DNA of 56,611 bases from an uncultured Wohlfahrtiimonas sp. (GTDB taxonomy: Bacteria; Pseudomonadota; Gammaproteobacteria; Cardiobacteriales; Wohlfahrtiimonadaceae): the NCBI GenBank assembly GCA_947630895.1, contig CANRJJ010000004.1, forward strand, positions 1 through 56,611. Direction: 5' to 3'. The translations under genes were made by a program, and so were the position numbers. Within the stretch, counting starts at the first letter, position 1, and every line of letters begins with the position of its first letter. A model generated the notes under the pieces. It was not told the origin of the DNA and ran no database searches. It saw nothing but the letters and a program-made list of their open reading frames with translations. Shown piece after piece: positions 18,886-28,291 of the stretch.

Positions 18886-18919
18886 GGTAATAACGATTGT
18901 TATTACCTTTTTATTTTTA
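18886..18919 (+). terminator. Terminator after cmk
   Basis: A 9-bp stem (18886-18894 with 18899-18907, loop GATT) followed by a thymine-rich stretch to about 18919. It begins 5 nt after the cmk stop and separates cmk from rpsA. Confidence 0.85.
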
Positions 18920-18983
18920 ATTTAACCGATCAAATTGAATACCAAATATAGTATTTGAGGCGATCATTTACAGAGTACATATT

Positions 18984-20654
18984 ATGACAGTAAGTTTTGC
19001 TGAGTTATTCGCGCAATCGATCCAAGAGAAACCAGAAGTTGGTGCTATCATTTCAGTAACAGTAGTTGCTATTGGTAAAGAATTCGTTATCGTTGATGCA
19101 GGCTTGAAAAGTGAAGGCCGCATTCCTGCAGAACAATTCCACAACGAAAATGGTGACGTGGAAGTTCAAGTAGGCGATAAAGTAGACGTAGTTCTTGAAT
19201 CAGTTGATGATGGTATGGGTGAAACTCGTCTATCACGCGAAAAAGCTAAAAAAGCAGAAATCTGGGGTCGTCTTGAAAAATCTCTTGAAGCTGATGAAAT
19301 CATCAAGGGTATTATTTCTGGCAAAGTTAAAGGTGGATTTACTGTTGATATTGGTGAGATCAAAGCGTTCTTACCTGGTTCTTTAGTAGATGTTCGTCCA
19401 GTACGTGATGCTTCTTACCTAGAAGGTAAAGAATTAGAACTTAAATTAATCAAGTTAGATCCTAAACGTAACAACATCGTTGTATCTCGTAAAGCAGTTG
19501 TTGAGAAAGAATACTCAGCAGAGCGCGAAGAATTGTTGGCTAACTTGAAAGAAGGCGATAAAGTTAAAGGCGTTGTTAAGAACTTAACTGATTACGGTGC
19601 GTTCTTAGATTTAGGCGGTATCGATGGTTTGTTACACATCACAGATATGGCTTGGAAACGTGTTCGTCATCCTTCTGAAATCGTTGAAATCGGTCAAGAA
19701 ATCGAAGTTGTATTGTTGAAATTCGACCGTGAACGTAACCGTGTTTCATTAGGCTTGAAACAATTGGGTAACGATCCATGGCACGAATTATCAGTTCGTT
19801 TCCCAGCGGGTGCGAAAACTAAAGGTGCTGTTAGCAACATTACTGACTACGGTTGTTTCGTTGAAATCGAAGATGGTATCGAAGGTTTAGTTCACGTTTC
19901 AGAAATGGATTGGACTAACAAAAACGTTAACCCAGCTAAAGTTGTAACGATCGGTGAAGAAGTTGAAGTTGTTATCTTGGAAATTGACGAAGAACGTCGT
20001 CGTATCTCTTTAGGTATGAAACAAGTAACTGCTAACCCATGGATCGAATTTGCTGACAAATTTAACAAAAATGATCGCGTACAAGGTCAAATCAAATCAA
20101 TCACTGATTTCGGTATCTTCATCGGTTTAGATGGCGGTATTGATGGTTTGGTTCACTTGTCTGACATTTCTTGGAGCGAAACTGGCGAAGAAGCTGTTCG
20201 TAACTTCAAACGTGGTGACGAAGTTGAAGCAGTTGTATTGGCAGTTGATGCAGAACGTGAGCGTATCTCTTTAGGTATCAAACAATTAGACCAAGACCCA
20301 TTCTCAAACTTCTTAGCAGCGAATGAAAAAGGCAGCATCGTGACTGGTACTGTAATCGCTGTTGATGCTAAATCAGCAACTATCGATTTAGGTGAAGGCG
20401 TTGAAGGTTCATTACGTGCAGCTGACGTTTCTAACGAGAAAGTTGAAGATGTTCGTAACGTATACAATGTTGGCGATTCAGTTGAAGCTAAATTCGTAAA
20501 CGTTGATAAAAAGAACCGCACAATCGTTCTTTCTGTTAAAGCTAAAGATCACGCTGAAGATGCTAAAGCAATCGCTGATTACTCATCAAGCGCAGCTAAG
20601 AGCTCAGTGGGTGGTACTTTAGGTGATTTGTTGAAAGAGCAATTAAATAAATAA
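18984..20654 (+). CDS. rpsA: 30S ribosomal protein S1
   Basis: S1 recruits and unfolds mRNA on the 30S subunit. The 556-residue protein contains six S1 (OB-fold) repeats; the four C-terminal ones are obvious from recurring units such as [21 protein letters not shown] and RISLGMKQ. The leader before the ATG (18920-18983) has only a weak GAG and no good Shine-Dalgarno, as is common for rpsA, whose translation S1 represses. Codon choice is visibly biased (many GTT, GAA, CGT), consistent with high expression. It has its own terminator at both ends. Confidence 0.98.
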   Translation: MTVSFAELFAQSIQEKPEVGAIISVTVVAIGKEFVIVDAGLKSEGRIPAEQFHNENGDVEVQVGDKVDVVLESVDDGMGETRLSREKAKKAEIWGRLEKSLEADEIIKGIISGKVKGGFTVDIGEIKAFLPGSLVDVRPVRDASYLEGKELELKLIKLDPKRNNIVVSRKAVVEKEYSAEREELLANLKEGDKVKGVVKNLTDYGAFLDLGGIDGLLHITDMAWKRVRHPSEIVEIGQEIEVVLLKFDRERNRVSLGLKQLGNDPWHELSVRFPAGAKTKGAVSNITDYGCFVEIEDGIEGLVHVSEMDWTNKNVNPAKVVTIGEEVEVVILEIDEERRRISLGMKQVTANPWIEFADKFNKNDRVQGQIKSITDFGIFIGLDGGIDGLVHLSDISWSETGEEAVRNFKRGDEVEAVVLAVDAERERISLGIKQLDQDPFSNFLAANEKGSIVTGTVIAVDAKSATIDLGEGVEGSLRAADVSNEKVEDVRNVYNVGDSVEAKFVNVDKKNRTIVLSVKAKDHAEDAKAIADYSSSAAKSSVGGTLGDLLKEQLNK

Positions 20655-20682
20655 TTAATTCTTTATTGAATGAATTTTATAT

Positions 20683-20714
20683 AAAAGCCATTCCATTTGT
20701 GATGGCTTTTTTTA
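20683..20714 (+). terminator. Terminator after rpsA
   Basis: A 9-bp stem (20683-20691 with 20702-20710, loop of 10) followed by a run of thymines to 20714. Confidence 0.85.
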
Positions 20715-20874
20715 TTTTAAATTTATTTGAAATAATGTTTAATTAAGATGCTTGTTATATAGGCTAAAAATATGATATTAATAGTAAAATTATTATCATA
20801 TTGGCTATGTAGGCAATATCGTTTTAATTTCTGTATTAAGATGTGTGAGTTAATCTGTATAAGAGGTTTATTGA

Positions 20875-21177
20875 ATGACAAAGTCCGAATTAATTGAGAA
20901 GTTAAGTGCAAAATACCCGCGCATACCTGCCGCTGAAATTGAAAAGGGTGTGAAACTTATCTTAGAACAAATGAGTGATACATTGGTTGCAAACAACCGT
21001 ATTGAAATTCGTGGTTTTGGTAGTTTTTCATTGCGTTACCGTGATCCTAAAATTGGTCGCAACCCTAAAACTGGTGATGCAGTTGAATTGAGTGGTAAAT
21101 ATGCAACTCATTTTAAACCAGGTAAATTGCTAAGAGAGCAAGTGAACGATAGCCGTAATAAGTTCAAAATTCATTAA
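20875..21177 (+). CDS. ihfB: Integration host factor beta subunit
   Basis: IHF-beta pairs with IHF-alpha to bend DNA sharply at specific sites. The 100 residues begin [11 protein letters not shown] and contain the DNA-binding arm and signature [20 protein letters not shown], ending in [24 protein letters not shown], which is the beta-type (FxPGK) end. The location after rpsA is the usual gammaproteobacterial order. No lapA-type gene follows; instead a terminator with a UUCG tetraloop. Confidence 0.97.
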   Translation: MTKSELIEKLSAKYPRIPAAEIEKGVKLILEQMSDTLVANNRIEIRGFGSFSLRYRDPKIGRNPKTGDAVELSGKYATHFKPGKLLREQVNDSRNKFKIH

Positions 21178-21183
21178 TTCCAG

Positions 21184-21212
21184 ATCCCTTCTTCGGAAGG
21201 GATTTTAGTTTT
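21184..21212 (+). terminator. Terminator after ihfB
   Basis: An 8-bp stem (21184-21191 with 21196-21203) capped by a C(UUCG)G tetraloop and followed by a thymine-rich tract. Confidence 0.9.
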
Positions 21213-21333
21213 ATGGATATTATTATAAAGCCAGTGTTCTTAATGTATAAATGCGATAATTCTGCTGAAAAAAACAAAAATATTCAGTATAATTATCGGA
21301 TTTTGTTATGTTGTGAGTTTGTTTGAGGAAAGC

Positions 21334-21555
21334 ATGCCAATTTATCAATACCAATGTGAAAACTGTAACCACGAATTAGAAGCGTTGCAAAAAATCTCTG
21401 CTGAGCCATTAGTGGATTGTCCTGAATGTAAGGAGAGTCGTTTAGTGAAGCAGGTAACAGCCCCAAGCTTTAGGTTGAAGGGTGAGGGTTGGTATGAAAC
21501 TGATTTTAAATCGAGCAATCAGAAGAATTTAGCGAGTAAAGATACAAATTCTTAA
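21334..21555 (+). CDS. FmdB-family zinc-ribbon protein
   Basis: A 73-residue protein of the FmdB putative regulatory family. I choose the ATG at 21334 (MPIYQYQCENCNHE), preceded by GAGG at 5-8 nt; an upstream GTG at 21313 would add seven residues that include the ribosome binding site. Two CxxC pairs (CENC near 8-11, CPEC near 29-32) form a zinc ribbon; the tail is polar and disordered. The aromatic start and the motif that ends GEGWYETDFK are characteristic. The family is found next to aspS in many proteobacteria, as here (65-nt gap); its function is unknown. Confidence 0.88.
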   Translation: MPIYQYQCENCNHELEALQKISAEPLVDCPECKESRLVKQVTAPSFRLKGEGWYETDFKSSNQKNLASKDTNS

Positions 21556-21620
21556 TCAAATAATTCGATTTCGCTTTGACAAATACTCATTTAATTTAAA
21601 TATTTAAAGGTAATCTTAAT

Positions 21621-23414
21621 ATGATGCGTTCTCATTATGCGGGCTTAGTTTCGGAAGCTCTTTTGGATCAAACTGTCACTTTAACTGGCTGGGTTCATCG
21701 TCGTCGTGATCACGGTGGTGTGATCTTTATTGATCTGCGCGATCGTGAAGGCATTGTACAAATCGTTATTGACCCTGAATTTACACCTGCGGATCAATTT
21801 AAAGAAGCAGAACGCATTCGTAATGAATTTGTGATTCAAGTGATTGGTGATGTTCGTTTGCGTCCTGAAGATATGGTTAATACAAAATTAATCTCAGGCA
21901 AAATCGAAGTGATTGCAAAAGAATTAAAAATCTTAAATAAAGCAGAAGCATTGCCATTCCAAATCGATGATGAAGCAACTTCAGAAGAAGTGCGTTTGAA
22001 ATATCGTTATTTAGATTTACGTGGACAAAAAATGCAACGTAATCTAATGTTGCGTTCAAAAGTAACTCGCGCTGTTCGTGATTATATGGATGATGCTGGT
22101 TTCTTGGATATCGAAACGCCATTCTTAACAAAAGCAACGCCAGAAGGCGCACGTGACTATTTAGTGCCATCACGTACTTATCCTGGTGAATTCTTTGCAT
22201 TGCCACAAAGCCCTCAATTATTTAAACAAATTTTAATGATGAGTGGTTTTGATCGTTATTATCAAATTGTTCGTTGTTTCCGTGATGAAGATTTGCGCGC
22301 TGATCGTCAGCCTGAATTTACACAAATCGATATCGAAACTTCTTTCTTAGAAGAATCAGACATCATGGGTATGGCTGAAGACATGATGCGCAAAGTATTC
22401 AAGCAAGCGATTAATGTTGAGTTAACTGAGCAATTCCCAGTGATGACTTATGCGGATGCAATGTATAAATATGGTTCAGATAAGCCAGATTTACGTATTC
22501 CGTTAGAATTTACTGATGTGACAGAAGTAATGAAAGGTACGGAATTTAAAGTGTTCCGTGAAGCTGCAAATATGCCAAAAGGCCGCGTTGTAGCATTGAA
22601 TGTGCCAAATGCAGCAGATAAATTATCTCGTAAAGACATTGATGAATTAACTAACTATGTTGGCCGTTATGGTGCTCGTGGTTTGGCATACATCAAAGTT
22701 AATAATTTGGCTGAAGGCCGTGAAGGTTTGCAGTCTCCAATCACTAAATTCTTAGATGATGCAACAATCGAAGCGTTGATTAAAGCAACGAATGCGAAAG
22801 ACAATGACATCATTTTCTTTGGTGCAGATAAAACTAAGATTGTGAATGATGCAATTGGTGCGTTGCGTATTAAATTAGGTGAAGATTTAAATCTATTCAC
22901 TTGTGAATGGGCGCCAATGTGGGTGATTGATTTCCCAATGTTTGAATACGATGAAGATGAAAAACGTTATGTTGCAGTTCATCATCCATTTACAACGCCA
23001 AAACACGGCATTGATTCATTGAAAAATGATCCTGAAAATGCAGTGGCAAAAGCATATGACATGGTGCTGAATGGCACTGAGTTGGGTGGTGGCTCAATCC
23101 GTATTTATCAACCAGAAGTTCAATATCAAGTGTTCGATTTATTGGGTATTTCTAAAGAAGAAGCTGAAGATAAATTCTCATTCTTATTGGATGCGTTGAA
23201 ATTTGGTGCACCACCTCATGGTGGTATCGCATTTGGTTTAGATCGTTTAATTATGTTGATGACGCATTCTAAATCAATCCGTGAAGTGATTGCATTCCCT
23301 AAAACTCAAACAGCTTCATGTTTAATGACAGATGCGCCTTCAGTTGCGAATCCTAAACAATTGAAAGAATTGTCTATTGAAGTGAAATTGCCTGAAGTTA
23401 AAAAAGAAAGCTAA
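21621..23414 (+). CDS. aspS: Aspartyl-tRNA synthetase
   Basis: Class II bacterial-type AspRS, 597 residues. N-terminal anticodon-binding OB fold (about 1-105, with [20 protein letters not shown]), the catalytic core with motif 2 ([20 protein letters not shown] around 217-236), a bacterial GAD insertion domain (about 285-420), and motif 3 ([14 protein letters not shown] around 534-547). The alternative Met one codon later is equally possible. The family order FmdB-aspS is retained. A terminator follows. Confidence 0.98.
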   Translation: MMRSHYAGLVSEALLDQTVTLTGWVHRRRDHGGVIFIDLRDREGIVQIVIDPEFTPADQFKEAERIRNEFVIQVIGDVRLRPEDMVNTKLISGKIEVIAKELKILNKAEALPFQIDDEATSEEVRLKYRYLDLRGQKMQRNLMLRSKVTRAVRDYMDDAGFLDIETPFLTKATPEGARDYLVPSRTYPGEFFALPQSPQLFKQILMMSGFDRYYQIVRCFRDEDLRADRQPEFTQIDIETSFLEESDIMGMAEDMMRKVFKQAINVELTEQFPVMTYADAMYKYGSDKPDLRIPLEFTDVTEVMKGTEFKVFREAANMPKGRVVALNVPNAADKLSRKDIDELTNYVGRYGARGLAYIKVNNLAEGREGLQSPITKFLDDATIEALIKATNAKDNDIIFFGADKTKIVNDAIGALRIKLGEDLNLFTCEWAPMWVIDFPMFEYDEDEKRYVAVHHPFTTPKHGIDSLKNDPENAVAKAYDMVLNGTELGGGSIRIYQPEVQYQVFDLLGISKEEAEDKFSFLLDALKFGAPPHGGIAFGLDRLIMLMTHSKSIREVIAFPKTQTASCLMTDAPSVANPKQLKELSIEVKLPEVKKES

Positions 23415-23439
23415 TTTCAATTCAAAGATTTGAATGAAT

Positions 23440-23472
23440 AAAGCTATCATCTATGTATGATGGCTTTTTTAT
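23440..23472 (+). terminator. Terminator after aspS
   Basis: An 11-bp stem (23440-23450 with 23457-23467, one G-U) followed by thymines to about 23472. Confidence 0.87.
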
Positions 23473-23579
23473 TATCTATTTTATGTATGAAAATGATTAA
23501 TAAATATAATATGAGAATGTTTCACATTTAGCATAATTTATGCATAATGGTTCTCTTTTGATTCAACAGAGGAATTGAT

Positions 23580-24542
23580 ATGTCTCAACGCAAGATTGGT
23601 GTGTTGCTTGTTAATTTAGGAACGCCTAATTCTCCAACAGCAAAAGATGTCAGGACTTATCTTAGAGAATTTTTAAGTGATCCTCGAGTCATAGAAATAC
23701 CTAAGTTTATTTGGTTCTTTATTTTGAACTGTATTGTTCTTGTGGTTAGACCTAAAGCTTCTGCCAAAAATTACGAAACTGTTTGGACAGATAGAGGTTC
23801 ACCTTTGTTATTTCATACGCAAGATCAAGCTGCCGCATTAAGAGAAGTTTTACCTGATAATTATGAAGTTGTGGTTGCAATGCGCTACGGACAGCCTTCA
23901 ATCAAAGATGGTTTAGATGAATTAATCGCTAAAAAAGTAGATAAAATTCAAATTTTGCCACTGTATCCTCAGTATTGTGCAGCAACAACAGCAACTGTTT
24001 TTGATAGCACAGCAAGAACATTGATGAAGCGCAGATATTTTCCTGAGATACAAATGCATGGTGATTATTATCGTCATCCATTGTTCATAGAGGCTTGTAA
24101 AGTTCAGCTTGAAAAACATCTAGAAAATGTGGAAATCGATGAATTGGTTTTCTCTTATCATGGTATGCCGCAAGTAACATATGACAAGGGTGATCCTTAC
24201 TATGATCAGTGCGTTGATACGACTCGATTGATTGCTGAAGCATTGAATCGTCCAGATATGAAAATCACCACAGTTTTTCAATCAAGATTTGGTGCTCAAA
24301 AATGGTTGAAGCCATATTCTTTTGAGTATTTGCCAGCATTGCCATCCAATGGTGTTAAAAGAGTTGCAGTATTTTGTCCTGGATTTAGTTCAGATTGTCT
24401 AGAGACAATTGAAGAAATGGGTGTAGAGAATAGAGATTATTTTCTTGAGAAAGGTGGGGAATATTATCAGTTTATCCCATGTTTAAATGCTGAAGCTACA
24501 CACATTGCAATGATGAAACAAATAATCATGGATTCAAATTAG
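23580..24542 (+). CDS. hemH: Ferrochelatase
   Basis: HemH inserts ferrous iron into protoporphyrin IX, the final step of haem synthesis, at the inner face of the cytoplasmic membrane. The 320 residues start with GVLLVNLGTPNSPT, contain the catalytic FSYHGMPQ segment with the metal-binding histidine (around 191) and the FQSRFGAQKWLKPY and FCPGFSSDCLETIEE blocks. Length is that of the E. coli enzyme. AGAGGA lies before the ATG. The next gene, ddh, starts 25 nt later, so the two are likely on one transcript, although no functional link is known. The other hem genes are 6 kb away on the other strand. Confidence 0.97.
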   Translation: MSQRKIGVLLVNLGTPNSPTAKDVRTYLREFLSDPRVIEIPKFIWFFILNCIVLVVRPKASAKNYETVWTDRGSPLLFHTQDQAAALREVLPDNYEVVVAMRYGQPSIKDGLDELIAKKVDKIQILPLYPQYCAATTATVFDSTARTLMKRRYFPEIQMHGDYYRHPLFIEACKVQLEKHLENVEIDELVFSYHGMPQVTYDKGDPYYDQCVDTTRLIAEALNRPDMKITTVFQSRFGAQKWLKPYSFEYLPALPSNGVKRVAVFCPGFSSDCLETIEEMGVENRDYFLEKGGEYYQFIPCLNAEATHIAMMKQIIMDSN

Positions 24543-24567
24543 TTTATTATTTAAGGAGCATAATTAG

Positions 24568-25464
24568 ATGAGTAAAATAAATGCTGTTGTTGTCGGCTCG
24601 GGTAACGTAGGTTTAAAAGTTATCGATATTTTATTGCAAACCAACGATTTTAATTTGGTGGGTGTGATTCGCCGTAATGGTGAAGCACTTGTGCAGTACC
24701 CAGATGTGGTAGTGAAAAAATCTGTTGGTGAATTTAGCGAAAAAATTGATGTTGCATTTTTAGCGATTCCTACGCGTCAAGTTCCTCAGCAAGCTAAAGA
24801 GTTTTTGGCAAAAGGCATTCATACAGTCGATAGTTATGATATCCATTCTAATATCTTAGAAGTTAGAAATGAGTTGGCTGAAGTTGCGAAAGCAAATGAT
24901 GTTGTCGCTGTTGTTTCTTCAGGTTGGGATCCAGGTACGGATTCAATCGTGCGTGCAATGTTATTGGCAATGGCGCCACGCGGTATGACGTACACGAACT
25001 TTGGTCCAGGCATGAGCATGGGGCATACAGTGGCTGTTAAAGCGATTGAAGGCGTTAAAAATGCGCTCTCAATGACAATGCCAACAGGTGCAGGTGTTCA
25101 TCGTCGTTTGGTTTATGTTGAATTGGCAGATGGCGCAATTAAAGAAGTTGTAGAAAACTCTATTAAAACAGATCCATACTTTATTAATGATGAAACGCAT
25201 GTTCGCTTTGTGGATGATGTTAATGTGTTGAAAGACGTTGGTCATGGTGTTGAGTTAACGCGTAAAGGTGCGTCGGGTTCAAGTGGTAATCAGAACTTCA
25301 TGTTCAAAATGTCTATCGATAATCCAGCATTAACAGCACAAGTGATGGTATCAAGCGGCCGTGCTGCAACACGTTTGCAAACTGGCGCATATACTTTGAT
25401 TGAAATTCCAATGGTGGATTTCTTGGAAGGTAGCAAAGAAGAATGGATTAAAGCTTTAGTATAG
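24568..25464 (+). CDS. ddh: meso-Diaminopimelate D-dehydrogenase
   Basis: NADP-dependent meso-DAP dehydrogenase, which makes meso-DAP from tetrahydrodipicolinate in one step. The 298 residues show an N-terminal Rossmann motif VVGSGNVGLKV at about 8-18, then blocks typical of this family: SSGWDPGTDSIVRAM (about 117-131), NFGPGMSMGHTVAVK (about 144-158) and the C-terminal SSGRAATRLQTGAYTLIEIP. Known mainly from Corynebacterium, some Bacillus, Bacteroidetes and scattered proteobacteria, it is uncommon among gammaproteobacteria, which use the succinylase route; both may exist here. AAGGAG precedes the ATG. A terminator follows. Confidence 0.93.
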   Translation: MSKINAVVVGSGNVGLKVIDILLQTNDFNLVGVIRRNGEALVQYPDVVVKKSVGEFSEKIDVAFLAIPTRQVPQQAKEFLAKGIHTVDSYDIHSNILEVRNELAEVAKANDVVAVVSSGWDPGTDSIVRAMLLAMAPRGMTYTNFGPGMSMGHTVAVKAIEGVKNALSMTMPTGAGVHRRLVYVELADGAIKEVVENSIKTDPYFINDETHVRFVDDVNVLKDVGHGVELTRKGASGSSGNQNFMFKMSIDNPALTAQVMVSSGRAATRLQTGAYTLIEIPMVDFLEGSKEEWIKALV

Positions 25465-25486
25465 TTTTATTCTGAAAAAATATGAT

Positions 25487-25514
25487 AATCTGCCTGCCAT
25501 GGCAGATTTTTTTT
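25487..25514 (+). terminator. Terminator after ddh
   Basis: An 8-bp perfect stem (25487-25494 with 25501-25508, loop TGCCAT) followed by a thymine run to 25514. It ends 12 nt before the mepA start. Confidence 0.9.
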
Positions 25515-25526
25515 GAGAAAAATATA

Positions 25527-26360
25527 ATGAAAATAACTCAGTCTTTAATTCCAATAGTAATCGCTCTATGTTCTGTAACAATGGCAGGTAATCAGTGGCA
25601 CACAGTTCATAAGCCAACGAAAGGCGAGACAAAAATTTATGGTGGTCATGCGAATGGTTGCTTTGCTGGGGGGGTTGTGATTCCTATTAATGGTGAAGGA
25701 TTTCAGCAGGTAAGGCCGAGTCGAAATAGGCATTACGGTGATGAGTCTTTGTTGGTTTTTATTGAGGAAATTGGGAGGTTTGCCAAGCAGCAAGATAAAA
25801 TGATTATTTTAGGAGATTTGTCGCAGCCAAGAGGTGGTCCGATGAATTTTGGTCATTCCAGTCATCAAACGGGGTTGGATGTAGATATTTGGTTCGAATC
25901 AATCGGCTCAAAAGGCTTGAATAAACAGCAAAGAGAAGGATTGGTGACGCCATCATTAGTTGATGCTAAAAAAGGAGAGGTTTCTGAATATTGGCGTTCA
26001 TATTATCGAGACCTGTTATATGAATCAGCGAAGCATTCTAAAACTGAACGTATTTTTGTGAATCCTGTCATCAAAGCACATCTGTGTGAGACTGAGAAAA
26101 ATAAGGATTGGTTATATAAGATAAGACCTTGGTTTGGTCATGATTCACATTTTCATGTGCGATTGGCTTGCCCAAAAAATCAGCCAAACTGTATTGCACA
26201 AGCGCCTGTTGCAAAAACATCAGGGTGTGATGCTGATTTGAAAAACTGGGTGAAAGATCAGAAAGAAATAGCATTAGGCATCAAAAAAACTGCGCCTTCA
26301 AAGGGAGCTCAGGTTTCGAAAGTATTGCCAATACAATGCCGTGCGATTTTACATGAGTAA
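25527..26360 (+). CDS. mepA: Penicillin-insensitive murein endopeptidase MepA
   Basis: Periplasmic LAS-type zinc metallopeptidase that cuts the D-Ala-mDAP cross-links of peptidoglycan. I start at the ATG at 25527 (277 residues), because it gives a clean signal peptide (MKITQSLIPIVIALCSVTMA); the longer frame adds 15 residues spanning the ddh terminator. Zinc ligands are seen in GHSSHQTGLDVDIWF (around 96-110) and in WFGHDSHFHVRLACP (around 200-214). Paired cysteines elsewhere fit the disulfides of E. coli MepA. The context with ddh next door is suggestive of cell-wall metabolism, but a terminator separates the two. Confidence 0.95.
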   Translation: MKITQSLIPIVIALCSVTMAGNQWHTVHKPTKGETKIYGGHANGCFAGGVVIPINGEGFQQVRPSRNRHYGDESLLVFIEEIGRFAKQQDKMIILGDLSQPRGGPMNFGHSSHQTGLDVDIWFESIGSKGLNKQQREGLVTPSLVDAKKGEVSEYWRSYYRDLLYESAKHSKTERIFVNPVIKAHLCETEKNKDWLYKIRPWFGHDSHFHVRLACPKNQPNCIAQAPVAKTSGCDADLKNWVKDQKEIALGIKKTAPSKGAQVSKVLPIQCRAILHE

Positions 26361-26364
26361 ATTA

Positions 26365-26409
26365 ATATCCTGTTAGAAAAATAAAGAGCTAACAGGACTA
26401 ACAGGATAT
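26365..26409. repeat. Inverted repeat with duplicated 3' arm between mepA and eda
   Basis: A 12-nt arm (26365-26376) pairs with 26398-26409. A tandem 9-mer, CTAACAGGA, occurs at 26389 and again at 26398, so the left arm can also pair (8 bp) with the nearer copy. No thymine run follows on the plus strand; it may be a weak terminator for the convergent genes. Confidence 0.6.
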
Positions 26410-26425
26410 GCATGAAACTAAAATA

Positions 26426-27052
26426 TTATGCGGATAATTCTTTGATTAAACGAACTCTGCGAGTGATTTCATTCCAATCACCATTCTGGATGAGTTCTTT
26501 GCTAACCATCCAGCTCATTCCACAAGCAATGACTCTATTAATGGCTAAATAGTCTTTGAAGTTGTTGTGATGCAATCCACCAGATGGAATTAAATTAATG
26601 TCTTGGTAAGGCGCAAGTAAAGCATTAATCATTGCTGTGCCGCCAGAAGCTTCAGCTGGAAAAAATTTTAATGTTGTAACGTTATAATTCAGTGCTGTTT
26701 CAATGGCTGAAGGATTGTTAACGCCTGGTAAAATTGGCATGCCAAGATCTTGAGCGGTTTGAATTGTTTGTGGATTACAGCCAGGTGCAACTAGGAAATC
26801 AGCATCGGAGATGTAAGCTGTTTTAGCCTGTGCAGGATTCAGAATAGTGCCAGCACCAACAATTAAATCAGGATAATGATCTTTAATGGATTTTAAAATA
26901 TCGGAAGCTTTTTTAGAACGGAATGTCACTTCTAAAATTGGTAATTCTTCGCGAATTAAAATGGTTGATAGATTTAAACCATCTTGAATATTGTCAATCA
27001 TCGCAATTGGAATGACAGGATGATTGGATAGTAGATTTGCTAGGTTTTTCAT
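26426..27052 (-). CDS. eda: KDPG/KHG aldolase
   Basis: Class I aldolase that splits 2-keto-3-deoxy-6-phosphogluconate into pyruvate and glyceraldehyde 3-phosphate (and handles 4-hydroxy-2-oxoglutarate). 208 residues. Catalytic residues are in place: Glu41 and Arg45 in LEVTFRS, and the Schiff-base Lys129 in TLKFFPAE, offset by four from E. coli Eda. GAGTILN and APGCNP blocks also match. No edd, zwf or glucuronate genes are in the window, so the pathway it serves is not shown; it may lie elsewhere. It stands alone, divergent from kdsB across a 454-bp gap. Confidence 0.95.
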   Translation of the reverse strand: MKNLANLLSNHPVIPIAMIDNIQDGLNLSTILIREELPILEVTFRSKKASDILKSIKDHYPDLIVGAGTILNPAQAKTAYISDADFLVAPGCNPQTIQTAQDLGMPILPGVNNPSAIETALNYNVTTLKFFPAEASGGTAMINALLAPYQDINLIPSGGLHHNNFKDYLAINRVIACGMSWMVSKELIQNGDWNEITRRVRLIKELSA

Positions 27053-27506
27053 ATATGTCTTTATTGTTGTGCAAAAATATTATTGTATATAAGAATTTAG
27101 CCGAGTGTAAGTTGTGCTGTAAAAATGATCAATAGTATGTATTTAGAAGGGTTAGAGAATGTAATTTACTGCACATATTTCAGCCAAAATAGTTTCCACA
27201 GTAACTGTGGATAACTATGTGAATAATCGCAAAATCTCACTCGAAAGGTGCATGGCTATTTGAGGTCAATAGAATGTCTATTAATTGATCAAAAATATAT
27301 AATTTTCGAAATCAATAAGTTACGAGTGTAAAGAGTGATTTTTGTCTTGACAATATTGTAGGTCAGATCTTATCGAATCTACGGTGTGTTTGGGTATAAG
27401 TCAATAGGTAAAGTGTGTGAATATTTACCTTGTGCTCAGTTTTCGGTTTTTTTGTGTCGCTCTGCTAGAATGAGCGCCTTAATTAAAATTGTATGATGGT
27501 TATATT
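27053..27506. other. Intergenic region eda-kdsB with DnaA-box-like sites and palindrome
   Basis: About 450 bp without a credible gene, carrying the divergent control regions of eda and kdsB. It contains two perfect DnaA-type boxes on the minus strand (27206-27214, TTATCCACA; 27218-27226, TTATTCACA), a one-mismatch box at 27416-27424, a 17-bp palindrome TCCACAGT-A-ACTGTGGA (27195-27211), three GATC sites and an AT-rich stretch near 27290-27310. A TTGACA at 27347 could be a -35 element for kdsB. Confidence 0.55.
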
Positions 27507-28271
27507 ATGAATAACTTTACTGTTGTGATTCCGGCAAGAATGAATTCGACTCGTTTGCCTAATAAAATGATGTTGTTGATTGGTGATCAGCCTGTAATAG
27601 AGCATACTTGGCGTCAAGCGCTAGCCGCTAACGCGAAAAAGGTGATTGTGGCGACGGATAATGAAATCATCTTTGAACATATGCAGGGGATTGGTGCTGA
27701 AGTTGTAATGACTTCTCAAGATCATCCTACTGGCACAGATAGATTGGCAGAAGTTGCAACGCTTTGTGGCTTTGATGATGAAGAGATTATCGTCAATTGG
27801 CAAGGAGATGAGCCATTTTTGCCATATCAATACATTGAGCAAGTTGCCAATAAATTAGAAGATAATCCTAAGGCTGCAATGAGTACACTTGCGACTAAGA
27901 TTGATTCTTGGGAAGATTTTTTGAATGTAAATGTTGTAAAAGTAGTGCATGATAATTTAGATGAAGCACTATACTTTTCGCGCTCACCGATACCATTTCC
28001 AAGAGGTATTGAAATATCGACGGGCGAGCTACCAGAAACAATGCATCCATTAAGACACATTGGTGTTTATGGATATCGTGCATTTTTCTTAAAGGCTTAT
28101 CCTTCATTGAAGCCATCAGCATTAGAACAATTAGAGTCATTAGAGCAATTGAGAGCATTGTCTAATGGGTATTCAATTGTTGTAGAGCACATGGATACGA
28201 TTCCTCCTGTTGGCATTGATACAGAAGTTGAGTTAGCACAAGCGCGTCAATGGTACGCAGATAATCATTAA
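27507..28271 (+). CDS. kdsB: 3-deoxy-manno-octulosonate cytidylyltransferase
   Basis: KdsB activates Kdo to CMP-Kdo for lipid A-core assembly. I start at the ATG at 27507 (MNNFTVVIPARMNSTRLP, 254 residues), which aligns with the conserved family beginning; an ATG at 27489 would add six residues. The nucleotide-binding loop is IPARMNSTRLPNKMM (8-22); NWQGDEPFLP (around 97-106) and the FSRSPIPFPR segment (around 153-162) are family signatures. No good Shine-Dalgarno is visible before either ATG. psd follows after 20 nt in the same direction. Confidence 0.96.
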   Translation: MNNFTVVIPARMNSTRLPNKMMLLIGDQPVIEHTWRQALAANAKKVIVATDNEIIFEHMQGIGAEVVMTSQDHPTGTDRLAEVATLCGFDDEEIIVNWQGDEPFLPYQYIEQVANKLEDNPKAAMSTLATKIDSWEDFLNVNVVKVVHDNLDEALYFSRSPIPFPRGIEISTGELPETMHPLRHIGVYGYRAFFLKAYPSLKPSALEQLESLEQLRALSNGYSIVVEHMDTIPPVGIDTEVELAQARQWYADNH

Positions 28272-28291
28272 GTAAATTTAAAGGGCATAAG

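Noticed and set aside
23500-23579. Fur box upstream of hemH
   Set aside because: The stretch around 23488-23520 resembles the Fur consensus in only about half the positions, no better than expected in AT-rich DNA.
26365-26409. CRISPR-like repeats
   Set aside because: Only two 9-mers in direct contact, no spacers and no cas genes.
27053-27506. Calling the eda-kdsB gap the chromosome origin oriC
   Set aside because: Only two perfect boxes are close together, and the usual gammaproteobacterial origin neighbours are missing; kept as a DnaA-box finding only.
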